Shown here piece by piece: positions 1-9,399 of a DNA stretch of 64,000 bases. The translations under genes and the position numbers were made by a program. The stretch is from CAYRHN01 sp964424115 (lineage in GTDB: Bacteria; Chloroflexota; Anaerolineae; Anaerolineales; Anaerolineaceae): positions 248,001 to 312,000 of the forward strand of contig CAYRHN010000001.1 in the NCBI GenBank assembly GCA_964424115.1, given 5' to 3'. The first letter of the stretch is position 1. Each line of letters opens with the position of its first letter. The notes below the pieces were generated by a model. It worked only from the letters and a program-made list of their open reading frames with translations. It did not search any database and was not told the origin of the DNA.

Positions 1-519
1 CTGAGGCGAGGCGCAACCGATTATTTGTTGAAACCAATTAAGCCCGAGGCGATCATTGAGCGTACGAGACAGTTGTTGGTCTTGCAAGCGAAAGAGCGGC
101 GGAAACGAGAGATCCAGTCTCAAATTGAAGCTCTCCAAGCAGAATTAAGCAATCTAGAGACACAATCTGCCAGCAGTTCCGTTCCTACTCAGCCAGTATC
201 GGGCACGAAAAGATATCTGAAGCGTGGAGATATTGCGCTTGATCTACATACACAGCGGGTGACTGTTGGTGAAAAGACGGTTGACCTTCCGCCAACATCT
301 TTTGAGTTCTTAGTGGTGTTGGCGCGGCACGCGCCTGAGGTTGTGGATTATCAAACGTTGGTGGCTGAGGCGCAAGGATTTCGGGCAGATACCCGGGAGG
401 CCCAGGAATTGGTGAAATGGCATATTCATCATATTCGACAAGCCATTGAGCCGGATGAACAGAACCCAAGATACGTGTTTAATGTTCGCGGAGTGGGCTA
501 CCGCTTGGTGGCCGAATGA
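1..519 (+). CDS. Response regulator, C-terminal part (receiver end plus OmpR-type winged helix), 5' truncated by window edge
   Basis: The frame is open from base 1, so the true start lies upstream. Only the last receiver helix is visible: the segment ATDYLLKP carries the conserved Lys (residue 11 of the visible part) followed by the usual Pro. A charged, probably coiled linker (about residues 17-55, rich in Glu/Lys/Gln) leads to a C-terminal winged-helix domain of the Trans_reg_C/OmpR type (about 70-170), with the typical ending NVRGVGYRL. This is therefore a DNA-binding two-component regulator. It is the first visible gene of a plus-strand signalling cluster that continues to 11786. The phospho-acceptor Asp cannot be checked because it lies outside the window. 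The linker is longer than in most OmpR/PhoB proteins. Confidence 0.88.
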   Translation: MRRGATDYLLKPIKPEAIIERTRQLLVLQAKERRKREIQSQIEALQAELSNLETQSASSSVPTQPVSGTKRYLKRGDIALDLHTQRVTVGEKTVDLPPTSFEFLVVLARHAPEVVDYQTLVAEAQGFRADTREAQELVKWHIHHIRQAIEPDEQNPRYVFNVRGVGYRLVAE

Positions 520-643
520 GGGGACGCCCTGTTGTGGAGAGCCCCGGCTATTAGGCCGGAAGGTGAGATCTCCCAACTTTTCCCAACAAAGGCCGGGTAA
601 AGGCAATCTGTAAATCAGAGCGGAATAGGGGAAAATATAAGCG

Positions 644-1090
644 ATGGCTATGTATAGATTCCCCGATCATATTCATGCACGTATCATGGTGGTGGATGAC
701 CACCCAAACACTGCATCGACCCTGGCAAGAGCTTTTGGACATCTTGGAACCGGGATCGAAGCGGTTGCTGCTGTTGGGGGAAAACAGGCTTTGGAACTGG
801 CGAATGATAAACCAGTAGATATTTTAATCACAGATTGGATGATGCCGGAAGTAAACGGATTAGAGTTGATCGAGAAATTACAAACGAATCCAGAGAGGCG
901 GCCGGTTTATATCATTATGATCACGGCGTACGATGTAGCCAGCCTTAAGATGAATGCACAGCACCTGCATGTAGATGAAATTATTATGAAACCTGTGCGT
1001 CCGGAACGTATTTGCCAGTTGGTAGCTGACGCAATTAAGAAATATATTGGACCCATTTCTTTTAAGATGCCGGATGGAATTCCGGCGTGA
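644..1090 (+). CDS. Stand-alone CheY-like response regulator
   Basis: A single receiver domain of 148 residues with no output domain. The acidic pair is D18/D19 (VVDDHP), the predicted phosphorylation site is D64 (ITDWMMP) and the conserved Lys is K116 (IMKP). About 20 residues follow the domain and show no recognisable motif. ATG at 644 is preceded by AGGGGAAAA; a second ATG two codons on is possible. The 124-base gap to the upstream regulator contains a short GC-rich inverted repeat (CCGGC..GGCCGG) but no clear terminator. It probably works as a phosphate relay or as a partner of the histidine kinase encoded at 9400. The stop codon lies about 30 bases before the next gene's start, so co-transcription is likely. 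Confidence 0.9.
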   Translation: MAMYRFPDHIHARIMVVDDHPNTASTLARAFGHLGTGIEAVAAVGGKQALELANDKPVDILITDWMMPEVNGLELIEKLQTNPERRPVYIIMITAYDVASLKMNAQHLHVDEIIMKPVRPERICQLVADAIKKYIGPISFKMPDGIPA

Positions 1091-1119
1091 GTGCGCATTT
1101 TCAAAAAAGGAGATTAGAA

Positions 1120-2136
1120 ATGAACAAACGCTTTTTTTCGCTGGTCATGGCCCTCTTGATGGTTGTCCCGCTGCTGGCGGGCTGCGGAGGAGGTAATCAG
1201 GCTGATTCAAACACAGAAACAAAACTGACCCCAGTAACACTTTCTTTACAGTGGGTTACCCAGGCGCAGTTTGCAGGATATTATGTCGCCCTGGACAAGG
1301 GTTACTATACCGAAGAGGGGCTGGATGTGACCATTCGTCCCGGCGGCCCGGATATTTCGGCGATCGATTCCGTGCGAACTGGCTCGTCGCAGTTTGGCAC
1401 CAGCTTATTGGCCGATATTATTGTGAATAGCCAAACAACCAACGACCTCGTCAGCGTCTTACAGGTTCAACAGCAGAACGGTCTGTTGCTGCTCGCCAAG
1501 AACTCGTCCGGAATCAACACCCCAGCCGATTTTGCTGGAAAGAAGGTTGGCGTATGGCTGGGAAACTGGGAAGCACAATTTGACGCGTTGATAGCCAAAG
1601 AAGGGCTTTCTCCCGACTCGTTTACGCTGGTCTCCCAAGGCTTCAGCATGGATGCCTTCATCAGCGGCGATCTGGATGTGGCTTCGGCAATGATCTACAA
1701 TGAATATTATGTGGTGCTGGAGAGCGGTATCAGCGCAGATCAAATCAACATTATCAATTATGCGGATTACGGCCTTGATTTCCCCGGTGATACCCTGTTC
1801 ACCTCCAAAAAATTAATCGATGAAAATCCAGAATTGGTACAAAAGATGGTGCGCGCCAGTCTGAAGGGGTGGCAATATGCCATTGAAAATCCTGAAGAGA
1901 CGGTGGACATTGTGATGAAATATGATAAAAGCGGTACCCTGACCCGCGATCACCAGCTCTCTATGATGAAAGAAATTGCCAAGCTTGTCCAGGTTGGCAT
2001 CCGCCCTGTTGGCTACACCGACCGCGCCGACGTGCGCAGAACGATCGACACGCTGTACTCGTACAAAGTGTTGACTACGCAGGTTGATCCTGACTCGGTT
2101 TTCAATAATACCTTTTGGGAAGCAGCCCAGAAATAA
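1120..2136 (+). CDS. NMT1/SsuA-like substrate-binding lipoprotein
   Basis: A 338-residue exported protein. The N-terminus is a lipoprotein signal peptide: MNKR, a hydrophobic core, then the lipobox LLAGC followed by Gly/Asn, so it should be diacylated and anchored outside the membrane. The mature part matches the NMT1/THI5 periplasmic-binding fold (SLQWVTQAQFAGYYVA near the start, then KGYYTEEGLDV), a family that binds pyrimidine precursors, sulfonates, nitrate analogues or similar small molecules. The start at 1120 follows AAAAAAGGAG; the longer reading frame from 1087 would overlap the upstream gene and spoil the signal peptide. No permease or ATPase gene is nearby. Its neighbours are receptors and a kinase, which suggests it presents a ligand to a sensor rather than feeding a transporter (inference). 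Confidence 0.88.
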   Translation: MNKRFFSLVMALLMVVPLLAGCGGGNQADSNTETKLTPVTLSLQWVTQAQFAGYYVALDKGYYTEEGLDVTIRPGGPDISAIDSVRTGSSQFGTSLLADIIVNSQTTNDLVSVLQVQQQNGLLLLAKNSSGINTPADFAGKKVGVWLGNWEAQFDALIAKEGLSPDSFTLVSQGFSMDAFISGDLDVASAMIYNEYYVVLESGISADQINIINYADYGLDFPGDTLFTSKKLIDENPELVQKMVRASLKGWQYAIENPEETVDIVMKYDKSGTLTRDHQLSMMKEIAKLVQVGIRPVGYTDRADVRRTIDTLYSYKVLTTQVDPDSVFNNTFWEAAQK

Positions 2137-2192
2137 CACGATTTCATTCTTGTGCGAAATGGGCATTTCACCAGCCCGAGGAGATTTAGATC

Positions 2193-4196
2193 ATGCTAAA
2201 TCGATTTTTTGACCAGTTCTTACGGCGAATTCCAGTACGTCTGCGTATTATTGGCGGTTTCTTACTGGTTTTGATCCTTGCCGGTTCGGTTTCTTTGATT
2301 GTCTTGGGAAATTTCAACACAGTGGTTACGCGGCTGGAGCAATTCACCAATGTTGATGCAAAGGTAGAGCGCTTACTGCTGATCACATCCCGACGTGTTG
2401 CAACTTCACAGTTGAATTTGAACCGGTACATCCAGGATTACGTCCCCAGTCCTTACGAAGCGCTGGACGATGTGGATCAGGCTGTTTCGGGTCTGAAAGG
2501 TGGTTTGGATCTGGCCATCAACACGGAAACGGCTGATAACATCAATCTGGTCATTCAATCGCTGACGGATTACCAGGCTAAGATCAACGAACTTCAACAG
2601 GCGAGGATCGCAGGGGACTCGGGTCAGGCCACACGCCTGGAGTCTAATCTGCAGAAGTTGGGGAATGATATCAGCGTCCGGCTGGAGTTGATGGTCAATG
2701 ATAACGTGCAGAAGGTAACTGCAACAAACGAAACCGTGTTGAGCGATGCCCAAAGAAGTCTTCGAACTGGTTTGATCTTGATCATCATTGGTCTGGTATC
2801 TGCAATTGCCTCTTCAATTTTTAACTCGATCAGCATTACGCGGCCTCTGGCAGATCTACGGGCAGGAACAGAAGCGTTCGTAAAAGGAGATCTGTATGCG
2901 GAAGTTAAGACGGGAGGCCGGGATGAGTTTACTACTTTGTCAAGAATTTTCAACAACCTGGCCAAGCAAATCCGCGAATTAATTGTTGACCTTGAAAAGC
3001 GCGTGGCAGACCGCACCAAGGCGTTGGCAACTTCAACAGAGGTCAGCCGCCGCCTCTCCACCATTCTTGATCAGAAGCAATTGGTGACCGAAGTGGTAAA
3101 GCAGGTGAGTGATGCCTTCGGTTACTATCACGCGCAGATTTACTTCTTTGATGATGCCCGTGAGAACCTGGTCATGGCAGGCGGCACGGGCGAAGCCGGA
3201 GAGAGATTGATGGCGCAATTCCACAAGATCCGGTTAGGTCGCGGTCTGGTGGGGCGTGCTGCAGAAAGTAATCAGCCAATTCTTGTTTCGGATACGGCCG
3301 AAAGCCCTGAATGGCTGCCTAATCCATTGTTGCCTGAAACGAAATCTGAAATCGCCCTGCCAATCGCTTTGGGCGATCAGGTGTTGGGCGTTTTGGATGT
3401 TCAGCAAAATGAGACCAATGGCCTACAGCAAGCTGATGTGGATGCACTGCAATCCATTGCCAACCAGGTGGCAGTCGCTATTCAAAATATCCGCCAGTAC
3501 GAAGGTACGCAGAAGATTGCGGCGGACATGGGCGTGGTTGCCAATGTGGGTATTGCTACATCAACGATCACAGATTCCGAACGTTTGCTGCAAGAAGTGG
3601 TGGACCTTTCCAAGAAATCCTTCAGCCTGTACCACGCTCATATTTACTTGTTGAATGAGACGGGAGACACATTGGTTCTTGCGGCCGGTGCAGGCGAGGT
3701 GGGGCAGAAGATGGTGGCGGAGAAACGCTCCATCCCCCTGGACCGCGAACAATCGCTTGTGGCGCGCGCTGCCCGTACCCGTCAGGGTGTGGTGGTAAAT
3801 GATGTTACTGTGGCGCCTGACTTCCTGCCTAACCCACTATTACCGAATACCCGTTCCGAAATGGCAGTGCCTATGATCGTGGCGAACCGGGTGATCGGCG
3901 TATTGGATGTGCAAAGCGACCAGGTGAACTACTTTACGGATGTGGATGTCAGTATCCAAACCACATTGGCGTCTCAAATTGCGGTGGCTCTGCAAAATGC
4001 CCGCACATTCGAGAAAACACAACAACTGGCTAAACGCGAAACCGCTGTCAATATGATCTCTCAGAAGGTTCAAAGCACGACGAGTGTAGAAGATGCATTG
4101 CGCGTGGCTGTACGCGAGCTTGGCCATGCATTGGGAATGAAGCCCACATTGGTTACTCTCGAAGATGTTACAAAGGATCATAAAGAGGCAAATTGA
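2193..4196 (+). CDS. Membrane receptor with HAMP and two GAF domains, no kinase domain
   Basis: 667 residues. There is a transmembrane helix at about 17-38, an extracytoplasmic helical region (about 40-188, four-helix-bundle-like), a second transmembrane helix at about 190-212, a HAMP domain to about 265, a first GAF domain (about 288-430), a second GAF domain (about 461-605) and a conserved tail from about 617 (SQKVQSTTSVEDAL, then RELGHALGM). No HisKA, HATPase, GGDEF or chemoreceptor signalling domain follows, so the protein can sense but cannot signal alone by any known output. The GAF domains are very similar to those of the next two genes, so the three receptors arose by duplication. The lipoprotein encoded just upstream (57-base gap) is a plausible ligand carrier for the extracytoplasmic bundle. 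Confidence 0.85.
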   Translation: MLNRFFDQFLRRIPVRLRIIGGFLLVLILAGSVSLIVLGNFNTVVTRLEQFTNVDAKVERLLLITSRRVATSQLNLNRYIQDYVPSPYEALDDVDQAVSGLKGGLDLAINTETADNINLVIQSLTDYQAKINELQQARIAGDSGQATRLESNLQKLGNDISVRLELMVNDNVQKVTATNETVLSDAQRSLRTGLILIIIGLVSAIASSIFNSISITRPLADLRAGTEAFVKGDLYAEVKTGGRDEFTTLSRIFNNLAKQIRELIVDLEKRVADRTKALATSTEVSRRLSTILDQKQLVTEVVKQVSDAFGYYHAQIYFFDDARENLVMAGGTGEAGERLMAQFHKIRLGRGLVGRAAESNQPILVSDTAESPEWLPNPLLPETKSEIALPIALGDQVLGVLDVQQNETNGLQQADVDALQSIANQVAVAIQNIRQYEGTQKIAADMGVVANVGIATSTITDSERLLQEVVDLSKKSFSLYHAHIYLLNETGDTLVLAAGAGEVGQKMVAEKRSIPLDREQSLVARAARTRQGVVVNDVTVAPDFLPNPLLPNTRSEMAVPMIVANRVIGVLDVQSDQVNYFTDVDVSIQTTLASQIAVALQNARTFEKTQQLAKRETAVNMISQKVQSTTSVEDALRVAVRELGHALGMKPTLVTLEDVTKDHKEAN

Positions 4197-4270
4197 TGAT
4201 GGGTTACCTCAGCAAGTCTTCGCTGCGGAAAAAGGATTGCTAACAGCTTGCGGCAATTACGGAGAAAATT

Positions 4271-6403
4271 ATGGGTCTAACAATGGCTTCTAATTCAAAT
4301 AATACGACAAATTCGGGGCGCGGCGCGATAAGTTTCCGAACCAGGTTGATCCTTTCGACCATGCTGATTGCCTTTTTGGCAGTTGCCGGGATGGGATTGT
4401 ACGTGTTTTATCGCGCCCAACAAACGGATACTTATCTGACGCAACAACTGGATGCGACGGTTCGCCAACAAGCGGAGAGCAATTTGCAGAACGCCAGCAT
4501 CGTTGAAGTGCAGAGCCTCAATGATTTCTTCCTTTCACTGCGAAAGGAAATTACCACTTTGAGTGGAACCTCTGGAAAACTGCTCGAGAATGAGGCTGTG
4601 CTCAACACTGGCGCTTATTGGGATGCTCTGAAATCGTTATCTCGACTATCAAATGGAAGCTGGGATAATTCGAACCAGGATCCTTTTTCGATCTTTATTC
4701 CTGGAACAACGATTTTGGGCGATTCGCTTATTTCCGAGATCAATACATTGGTCCAGCAAAATTTTAATATTACCGAGATCTTGAGAACGAACCCTGATGT
4801 GGTGGCGTTCTACTTTGGGGGCACCAAAGGTCAAACACTGTATTATCCAAATGTTGACCTGGCCGCACTCGTCCCGCCAGATTTTGATGTTACCCAACGG
4901 CCTTGGTTTACAAACGCAACCCAAGGTACAAACCCAAGCAGGACAGCGGTATGGTCGGCTCCATATTTGGATGCTGCTTCGAACGGGTTGATCATTACCG
5001 TCAGTGCCCCGGTGTATGACGCGGCGGGTATATTCCGCGGTGTAGACGCCATGGATATTCAGTTGAATAAAATCACTGAGATCGTATCCAATTTTAAGAT
5101 CGGCGAAACCGGGCATGCATTTTTGATTGATAAAGAAATGCGGCTGATAGCCATGCCGGATGCCGCATATGCAGATTTCGGGATCACACCAGAGAATTAT
5201 CCGTTGGGAAGCGTGATCGATAAGGATGTCCCGACGAAAAAATCATCGCCGGAGCTTCTGGTAGTTGTGGATAGAATGAGCAGGGGGTTGAGCGGGATTG
5301 AGACGCTCAATATCAATGGAGTGGAGAACTTCATTGTCTACTCTCCGGTGCCGGAGGTTGGATATAGCCTTGCCATCGTTGTTCCTTCGCAAGAACTACT
5401 GTCGGGCGCTACCGAAGCCAGAGCGCAAATTGCTCAATCCACGCAACAATCGCTGTTGTTGGGTGGCCTTTTGGTTGCGATCGTCTTGATTTTGACCTTC
5501 CTGGCGGCCCTGTTTATTGGCAATAGACTGCAAAAACCCATCAAAGATTTAACGAACGTCGCTGAAGAAATTACCAAAGGTAACCTGAATGTGGAGTCCA
5601 AGGTTACTGGTCAAGATGAGATCGGGGTTCTGGCGACAGCGTTTAACAGTATGACTGTACGGTTGCGCGAATCGATTGGCGCATTGGAACAGCGCGTGGC
5701 AGCTCGAACCGAAGATTTGGCGACTGTAGCAGACGTGAGTACCGCAACCGCGACGATTTTGGATACTCAGCGCCTCTTGCAATCTGTTGTGGATCTAACC
5801 AAGGAACGGTTCTATAATCTTTATCACGCGCACATTTATTTGCTGGATGAAGCAGGTGAGAACCTGGTCTTGGCAGCCGGCGCCGGAGAAGCCGGGCGGC
5901 AAATGGTGGCAGAGAAACGGTCCATCTCTATTCACCTGGAACAATCGTTGGTGGCGCGCGCCGCGCGCGAACAAAAAGGTGTTATTGCGAATGATGTCAC
6001 CAAGGCCCCCGATTTCTTGCCCAATCCATACTTGCCGGATACGCGATCTGAGTTGGCGGTTCCAATGATGGTAGGCGGAAAGTTGATCGGCGTGTTTGAT
6101 GTGCAATCGGATCAGGTAGACCGGTTCAATGAATCAGACGTAAACATCCAAACCACTCTTGCAGCTCAGGTTGCCACTTCGATCCAGAATGCCCGCTTAT
6201 TTGAGCAATCCAAATCAAGGGCAGATGTGGAGGCGCTAACGGTTGCGATTGGGGAGAAGATCCAACGCGCATCTTCGGTGGAGGATGCATTGCAAACAGC
6301 TATTCGCGAGATTGGCGTGGCTTTAGGTGCAGCCCGAGTGCGTGCAAATATCACTGCAACCCGCGGGACCGAGGAAGACAGCAGGGAATTACCTGCAGCC
6401 TAA
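4271..6403 (+). CDS. Membrane receptor with double Cache, HAMP and GAF domains, no kinase domain
   Basis: 710 residues. Transmembrane helices lie at about 27-47 and 393-417. The roughly 345-residue segment between them looks like an extracytoplasmic dCache domain, with the typical RPWF, a TVSAPVYD strand and the GHAFLID motif, which in this family often binds amino acids, amines or organic acids. HAMP (about 418-470) and one GAF domain (about 497-640) follow. The C-terminus has the same conserved tail as the neighbouring receptors (IGEKIQRASSVEDAL, REIGVALGA). There is no kinase or methyl-accepting domain. ATG 4271 is preceded by GGAGAAAATT. The 74-base gap upstream holds no terminator, so co-transcription with the preceding receptor is likely. 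Confidence 0.86.
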   Translation: MGLTMASNSNNTTNSGRGAISFRTRLILSTMLIAFLAVAGMGLYVFYRAQQTDTYLTQQLDATVRQQAESNLQNASIVEVQSLNDFFLSLRKEITTLSGTSGKLLENEAVLNTGAYWDALKSLSRLSNGSWDNSNQDPFSIFIPGTTILGDSLISEINTLVQQNFNITEILRTNPDVVAFYFGGTKGQTLYYPNVDLAALVPPDFDVTQRPWFTNATQGTNPSRTAVWSAPYLDAASNGLIITVSAPVYDAAGIFRGVDAMDIQLNKITEIVSNFKIGETGHAFLIDKEMRLIAMPDAAYADFGITPENYPLGSVIDKDVPTKKSSPELLVVVDRMSRGLSGIETLNINGVENFIVYSPVPEVGYSLAIVVPSQELLSGATEARAQIAQSTQQSLLLGGLLVAIVLILTFLAALFIGNRLQKPIKDLTNVAEEITKGNLNVESKVTGQDEIGVLATAFNSMTVRLRESIGALEQRVAARTEDLATVADVSTATATILDTQRLLQSVVDLTKERFYNLYHAHIYLLDEAGENLVLAAGAGEAGRQMVAEKRSISIHLEQSLVARAAREQKGVIANDVTKAPDFLPNPYLPDTRSELAVPMMVGGKLIGVFDVQSDQVDRFNESDVNIQTTLAAQVATSIQNARLFEQSKSRADVEALTVAIGEKIQRASSVEDALQTAIREIGVALGAARVRANITATRGTEEDSRELPAA

Positions 6404-6416
6404 TGGAGAATGAAAA

Positions 6417-9371
6417 ATGACCATTAATTCAGCTTCCGATTTATCAAATAGGCGCATTGGGTTCAGGGGAATCCAGGCTCGTTTGACGGCATTGGTCTTG
6501 ATCTTAGCTATTCCGTTATTGATCGCCATTACCGTTTATCTCAGCTCTCGCGCGGGTTCTGAAATTCAAAATCAAGCGCTTACCCATCTTCAGGAAAACA
6601 CCGATGCTGTCTCGACGAATGTTACAACCTGGTTGGATATGCAGGTTCGCTCGATGCAATCTTTGGCATTGATGCCAGATATTATTGGCATGAATGCGGC
6701 TAAACAGAAGCCCTCCTTACAGGCTATTACGACAGCAAACCCGGATATCTTCCTGGTTCACACGCTTGATGTCAATGGTATGGATGTGGCCCGAAACGAT
6801 GATGCAGCTCTTACTGATTATAAAGATCGCGTCTGGTTCCAGAGTGCGGCAAACGGGAATCCGGTAACTTATCAGGTATTGATCAGCCGAACCATTAATA
6901 AACCTGCTCTTTCAATTTCGACCCCCATTCATAATAGCTCGGGAGAGATAATCGGGGTGTTAGGATATACAAGCGAATTGACTCGAATCACTAATGAAGT
7001 GATTGGAACCGGGGAAGGAAGCGTAATTGTATACATTGTGGATGAAAATAACCGGGTGGTTGCTCATCCGGATCCAACATACACCTCTGGCGAATTGAAG
7101 GATCTGAGCACCTATCCGCCTGTGGCTGCGCTTGGACAAGGAATAACTGGACAATATTCCTTTACCGACGAAAATGGAGTTGCCTGGAATGCTTACCTGG
7201 GGAGCCTGAACAACGGATGGCGTATTATCACGCAAGAGCGAAGCGAAGATCTATTGGCCCCTGTACGACAATTTCAGATTGTTGCCGGTATATTGATGAC
7301 TGGTGGTTCATTGCTCATGATCCTTGCACTGTGGTTCGCAATTCGGCGTCTGTTAAAGCCAATTGGGACTCTGACAAAGACTGTGTCTGCGATTGGAGCC
7401 GGGGATCTGAACCAGGTGGCTGATGTACAGGGATCGGATGAAATTGGTGTTCTGGCAGCCACCTTCAATGATATGACCGCGAAATTACGCGAATCATTCG
7501 CAACTTTGGAGCAGCGCGTTGCGGAACGTACGCAAGGTTTGGAACTGGCATCCGAAGTCGGACGCGCAGTATCCCAGGTGCGTGATCTGGATATCATGTT
7601 GAAGGACGCGGTTGAATTGATCCGCTCACGCTTTGGGTTGTATTATGTTCAGGTATATCTCACAGATCCCAGCCAGACCAGCCTGGTATTGAAAGCCGGT
7701 ACTGGATCGGCGGGCGTTGAACTACTTGGACGCGGGCACTACCTGCCTCTGCAAACTAATTCTATTAATGGCCGTGCGGCAATTGAAAAACATCCGGTTG
7801 TGGTGTCGGATACGGCCACGAGCGCCTCTTTCAAACCCAATCCACTATTGCCGGATACCCGGTCGGAAATGGCTGTTCCCTTGATAGTAGGTGAAAAAGT
7901 GGTGGGTGTTTTGGATATGCAAAGCCATGAAGCGGGCATTTTGAATGAAGAAATAACAACTGCTTATGAAGCCCTGGCGGGACAATTGGCTATCGCGATC
8001 CAAAATGCCACCTTCCTTGAGGAGACTAAGAAAGCTCAATCCGAGTTGGAGAAACAAGCTGCCCGTCTCGCGCGAGCCAACTGGGAAGACTACCTAGACG
8101 CGATTAACAAGGCCGAAAGCATTGGCTTTACATTCGAGCATGACCAAATCACTCCTTTTGATGCCAAAGAGAATAATGCCCCGGTTGTTGAAGGCCAAAA
8201 TGCTCTGGTCGCTCCGATCACGATCACTGGCGAGCCTTTGGGAAATTTGGTGGTTGAGCTGGAAGGCGATTCACCGGTTTCGCGCGCGAATGAGTTGGTG
8301 AACAATGTCGCGCGGCAGGTGGCACAACAGATTGAGAACCTGCGTTTGTTGGAAGCGGCTGAACGCTCGCGGCTTGAAGCGGAGAAGGCATCTCGCCGAG
8401 TCACCCGAGAGGGCTGGAAAGAATTTGTAGACGAGAAAGGTGGCGACCGTTTAGGTTATTTCTATAATCTCAGCGAAGTACAGCCCCTGACCCCTGCAAC
8501 CCCTGTATCCGTTGACCGGGAAAGCAGCCTGATGGTTCCGGTGAAGGTTCGCGATGAATCCGTTGGAAAGATCGTTGTAGAAGGCCTTGACACGGATGAC
8601 GAACCATCTATCGACCTAGTGAACGCGGTGGCTGAACGCCTTGGGGCGCATATTGAAAGCCTGCGCCAGCAGGATCAGACCCAGGCGGCCCTGGAACAAA
8701 CCGAAAAACTTTCGGCAGCCAACTTGCGCCTGGCACAGGCTACTGATCTACAGGATATGCTGAAGATCATTGGCGAAACTATGGGCATTCCAGCCATTAA
8801 TCGGTTGGTGTTGGATGTATTCAACTACAACTCCAATGGTGAGCTGGAGGAGATGGTTGTCTCAGCAAATTGGTGGGATGGAACCGGCCACGAGGCTTCT
8901 GAAATTGGCCGGCGGTTCAACCTTGAGGCGCTCAATGCTATCAAGTTATTCACAAATCCTACGCCAATTTTCTCCAACGACACGTTTAATGATGAGCGCA
9001 TCAGCGGGTTGGCATTGAGTGTTGTCAAAGAACAAAACATGCGGGCGATGGCATCATTGCCTCTCTACATTGGCAACCGACAGATCGGCGTGCTGATGTT
9101 GGAGTCGGAGAATGTCTACAATTTCACAACGGCTAATATCCGACTGTTCACGGCTATGGCACCTCAGATCGCTACGGTGTTGGAAAACCGGCTCCAATTT
9201 GAGCGAGCTCAAAAGCAGGCTGAACGCCAAAGTACATTGAACATCATTAGCCAAAAGATCCAAAGCGCTACATCGGTAGAAGCTGTGTTGCAGATCGCGG
9301 CGCGCGAATTGGGTCACGCACTCGGTGCCCCACGCACAATCGCCCAATTGAGCATCAGGGACAAGAAATAG
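6417..9371 (+). CDS. Large membrane receptor: Cache, HAMP, GAF, degenerate GAF-like repeats and a terminal GAF, no kinase domain
   Basis: 984 residues. Transmembrane helices are at about 20-42 and 287-309, flanking a dCache sensor (YKDRVWFQSA, LSISTPIHN). The cytoplasmic part contains HAMP (about 310-365), a GAF domain (about 385-530), two copies of a roughly 110-residue module beginning at W556 and W667 (W-x2-Y/F, then G-Y/F-x-F/Y, then V/I-x-P, ending in a VG-containing strand and a long helix), a further GAF domain (about 760-925) and the shared receptor tail (SQKIQSATSVEAVL, RELGHALGA). The same module recurs in the kinase gene directly downstream, so the two proteins probably pack together. 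No catalytic or output domain was found. It starts 13 bases after the preceding gene's stop. Confidence 0.85.
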   Translation: MTINSASDLSNRRIGFRGIQARLTALVLILAIPLLIAITVYLSSRAGSEIQNQALTHLQENTDAVSTNVTTWLDMQVRSMQSLALMPDIIGMNAAKQKPSLQAITTANPDIFLVHTLDVNGMDVARNDDAALTDYKDRVWFQSAANGNPVTYQVLISRTINKPALSISTPIHNSSGEIIGVLGYTSELTRITNEVIGTGEGSVIVYIVDENNRVVAHPDPTYTSGELKDLSTYPPVAALGQGITGQYSFTDENGVAWNAYLGSLNNGWRIITQERSEDLLAPVRQFQIVAGILMTGGSLLMILALWFAIRRLLKPIGTLTKTVSAIGAGDLNQVADVQGSDEIGVLAATFNDMTAKLRESFATLEQRVAERTQGLELASEVGRAVSQVRDLDIMLKDAVELIRSRFGLYYVQVYLTDPSQTSLVLKAGTGSAGVELLGRGHYLPLQTNSINGRAAIEKHPVVVSDTATSASFKPNPLLPDTRSEMAVPLIVGEKVVGVLDMQSHEAGILNEEITTAYEALAGQLAIAIQNATFLEETKKAQSELEKQAARLARANWEDYLDAINKAESIGFTFEHDQITPFDAKENNAPVVEGQNALVAPITITGEPLGNLVVELEGDSPVSRANELVNNVARQVAQQIENLRLLEAAERSRLEAEKASRRVTREGWKEFVDEKGGDRLGYFYNLSEVQPLTPATPVSVDRESSLMVPVKVRDESVGKIVVEGLDTDDEPSIDLVNAVAERLGAHIESLRQQDQTQAALEQTEKLSAANLRLAQATDLQDMLKIIGETMGIPAINRLVLDVFNYNSNGELEEMVVSANWWDGTGHEASEIGRRFNLEALNAIKLFTNPTPIFSNDTFNDERISGLALSVVKEQNMRAMASLPLYIGNRQIGVLMLESENVYNFTTANIRLFTAMAPQIATVLENRLQFERAQKQAERQSTLNIISQKIQSATSVEAVLQIAARELGHALGAPRTIAQLSIRDKK

Positions 9372-9399
9372 GTTCCGCGAGATAGAGGAGTCCTGACTT

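Noticed and set aside
520..643. Terminator between the first two response regulator genes
   Set aside because: The CCGGC/GGCCGG repeat is short and not followed by a T-run.
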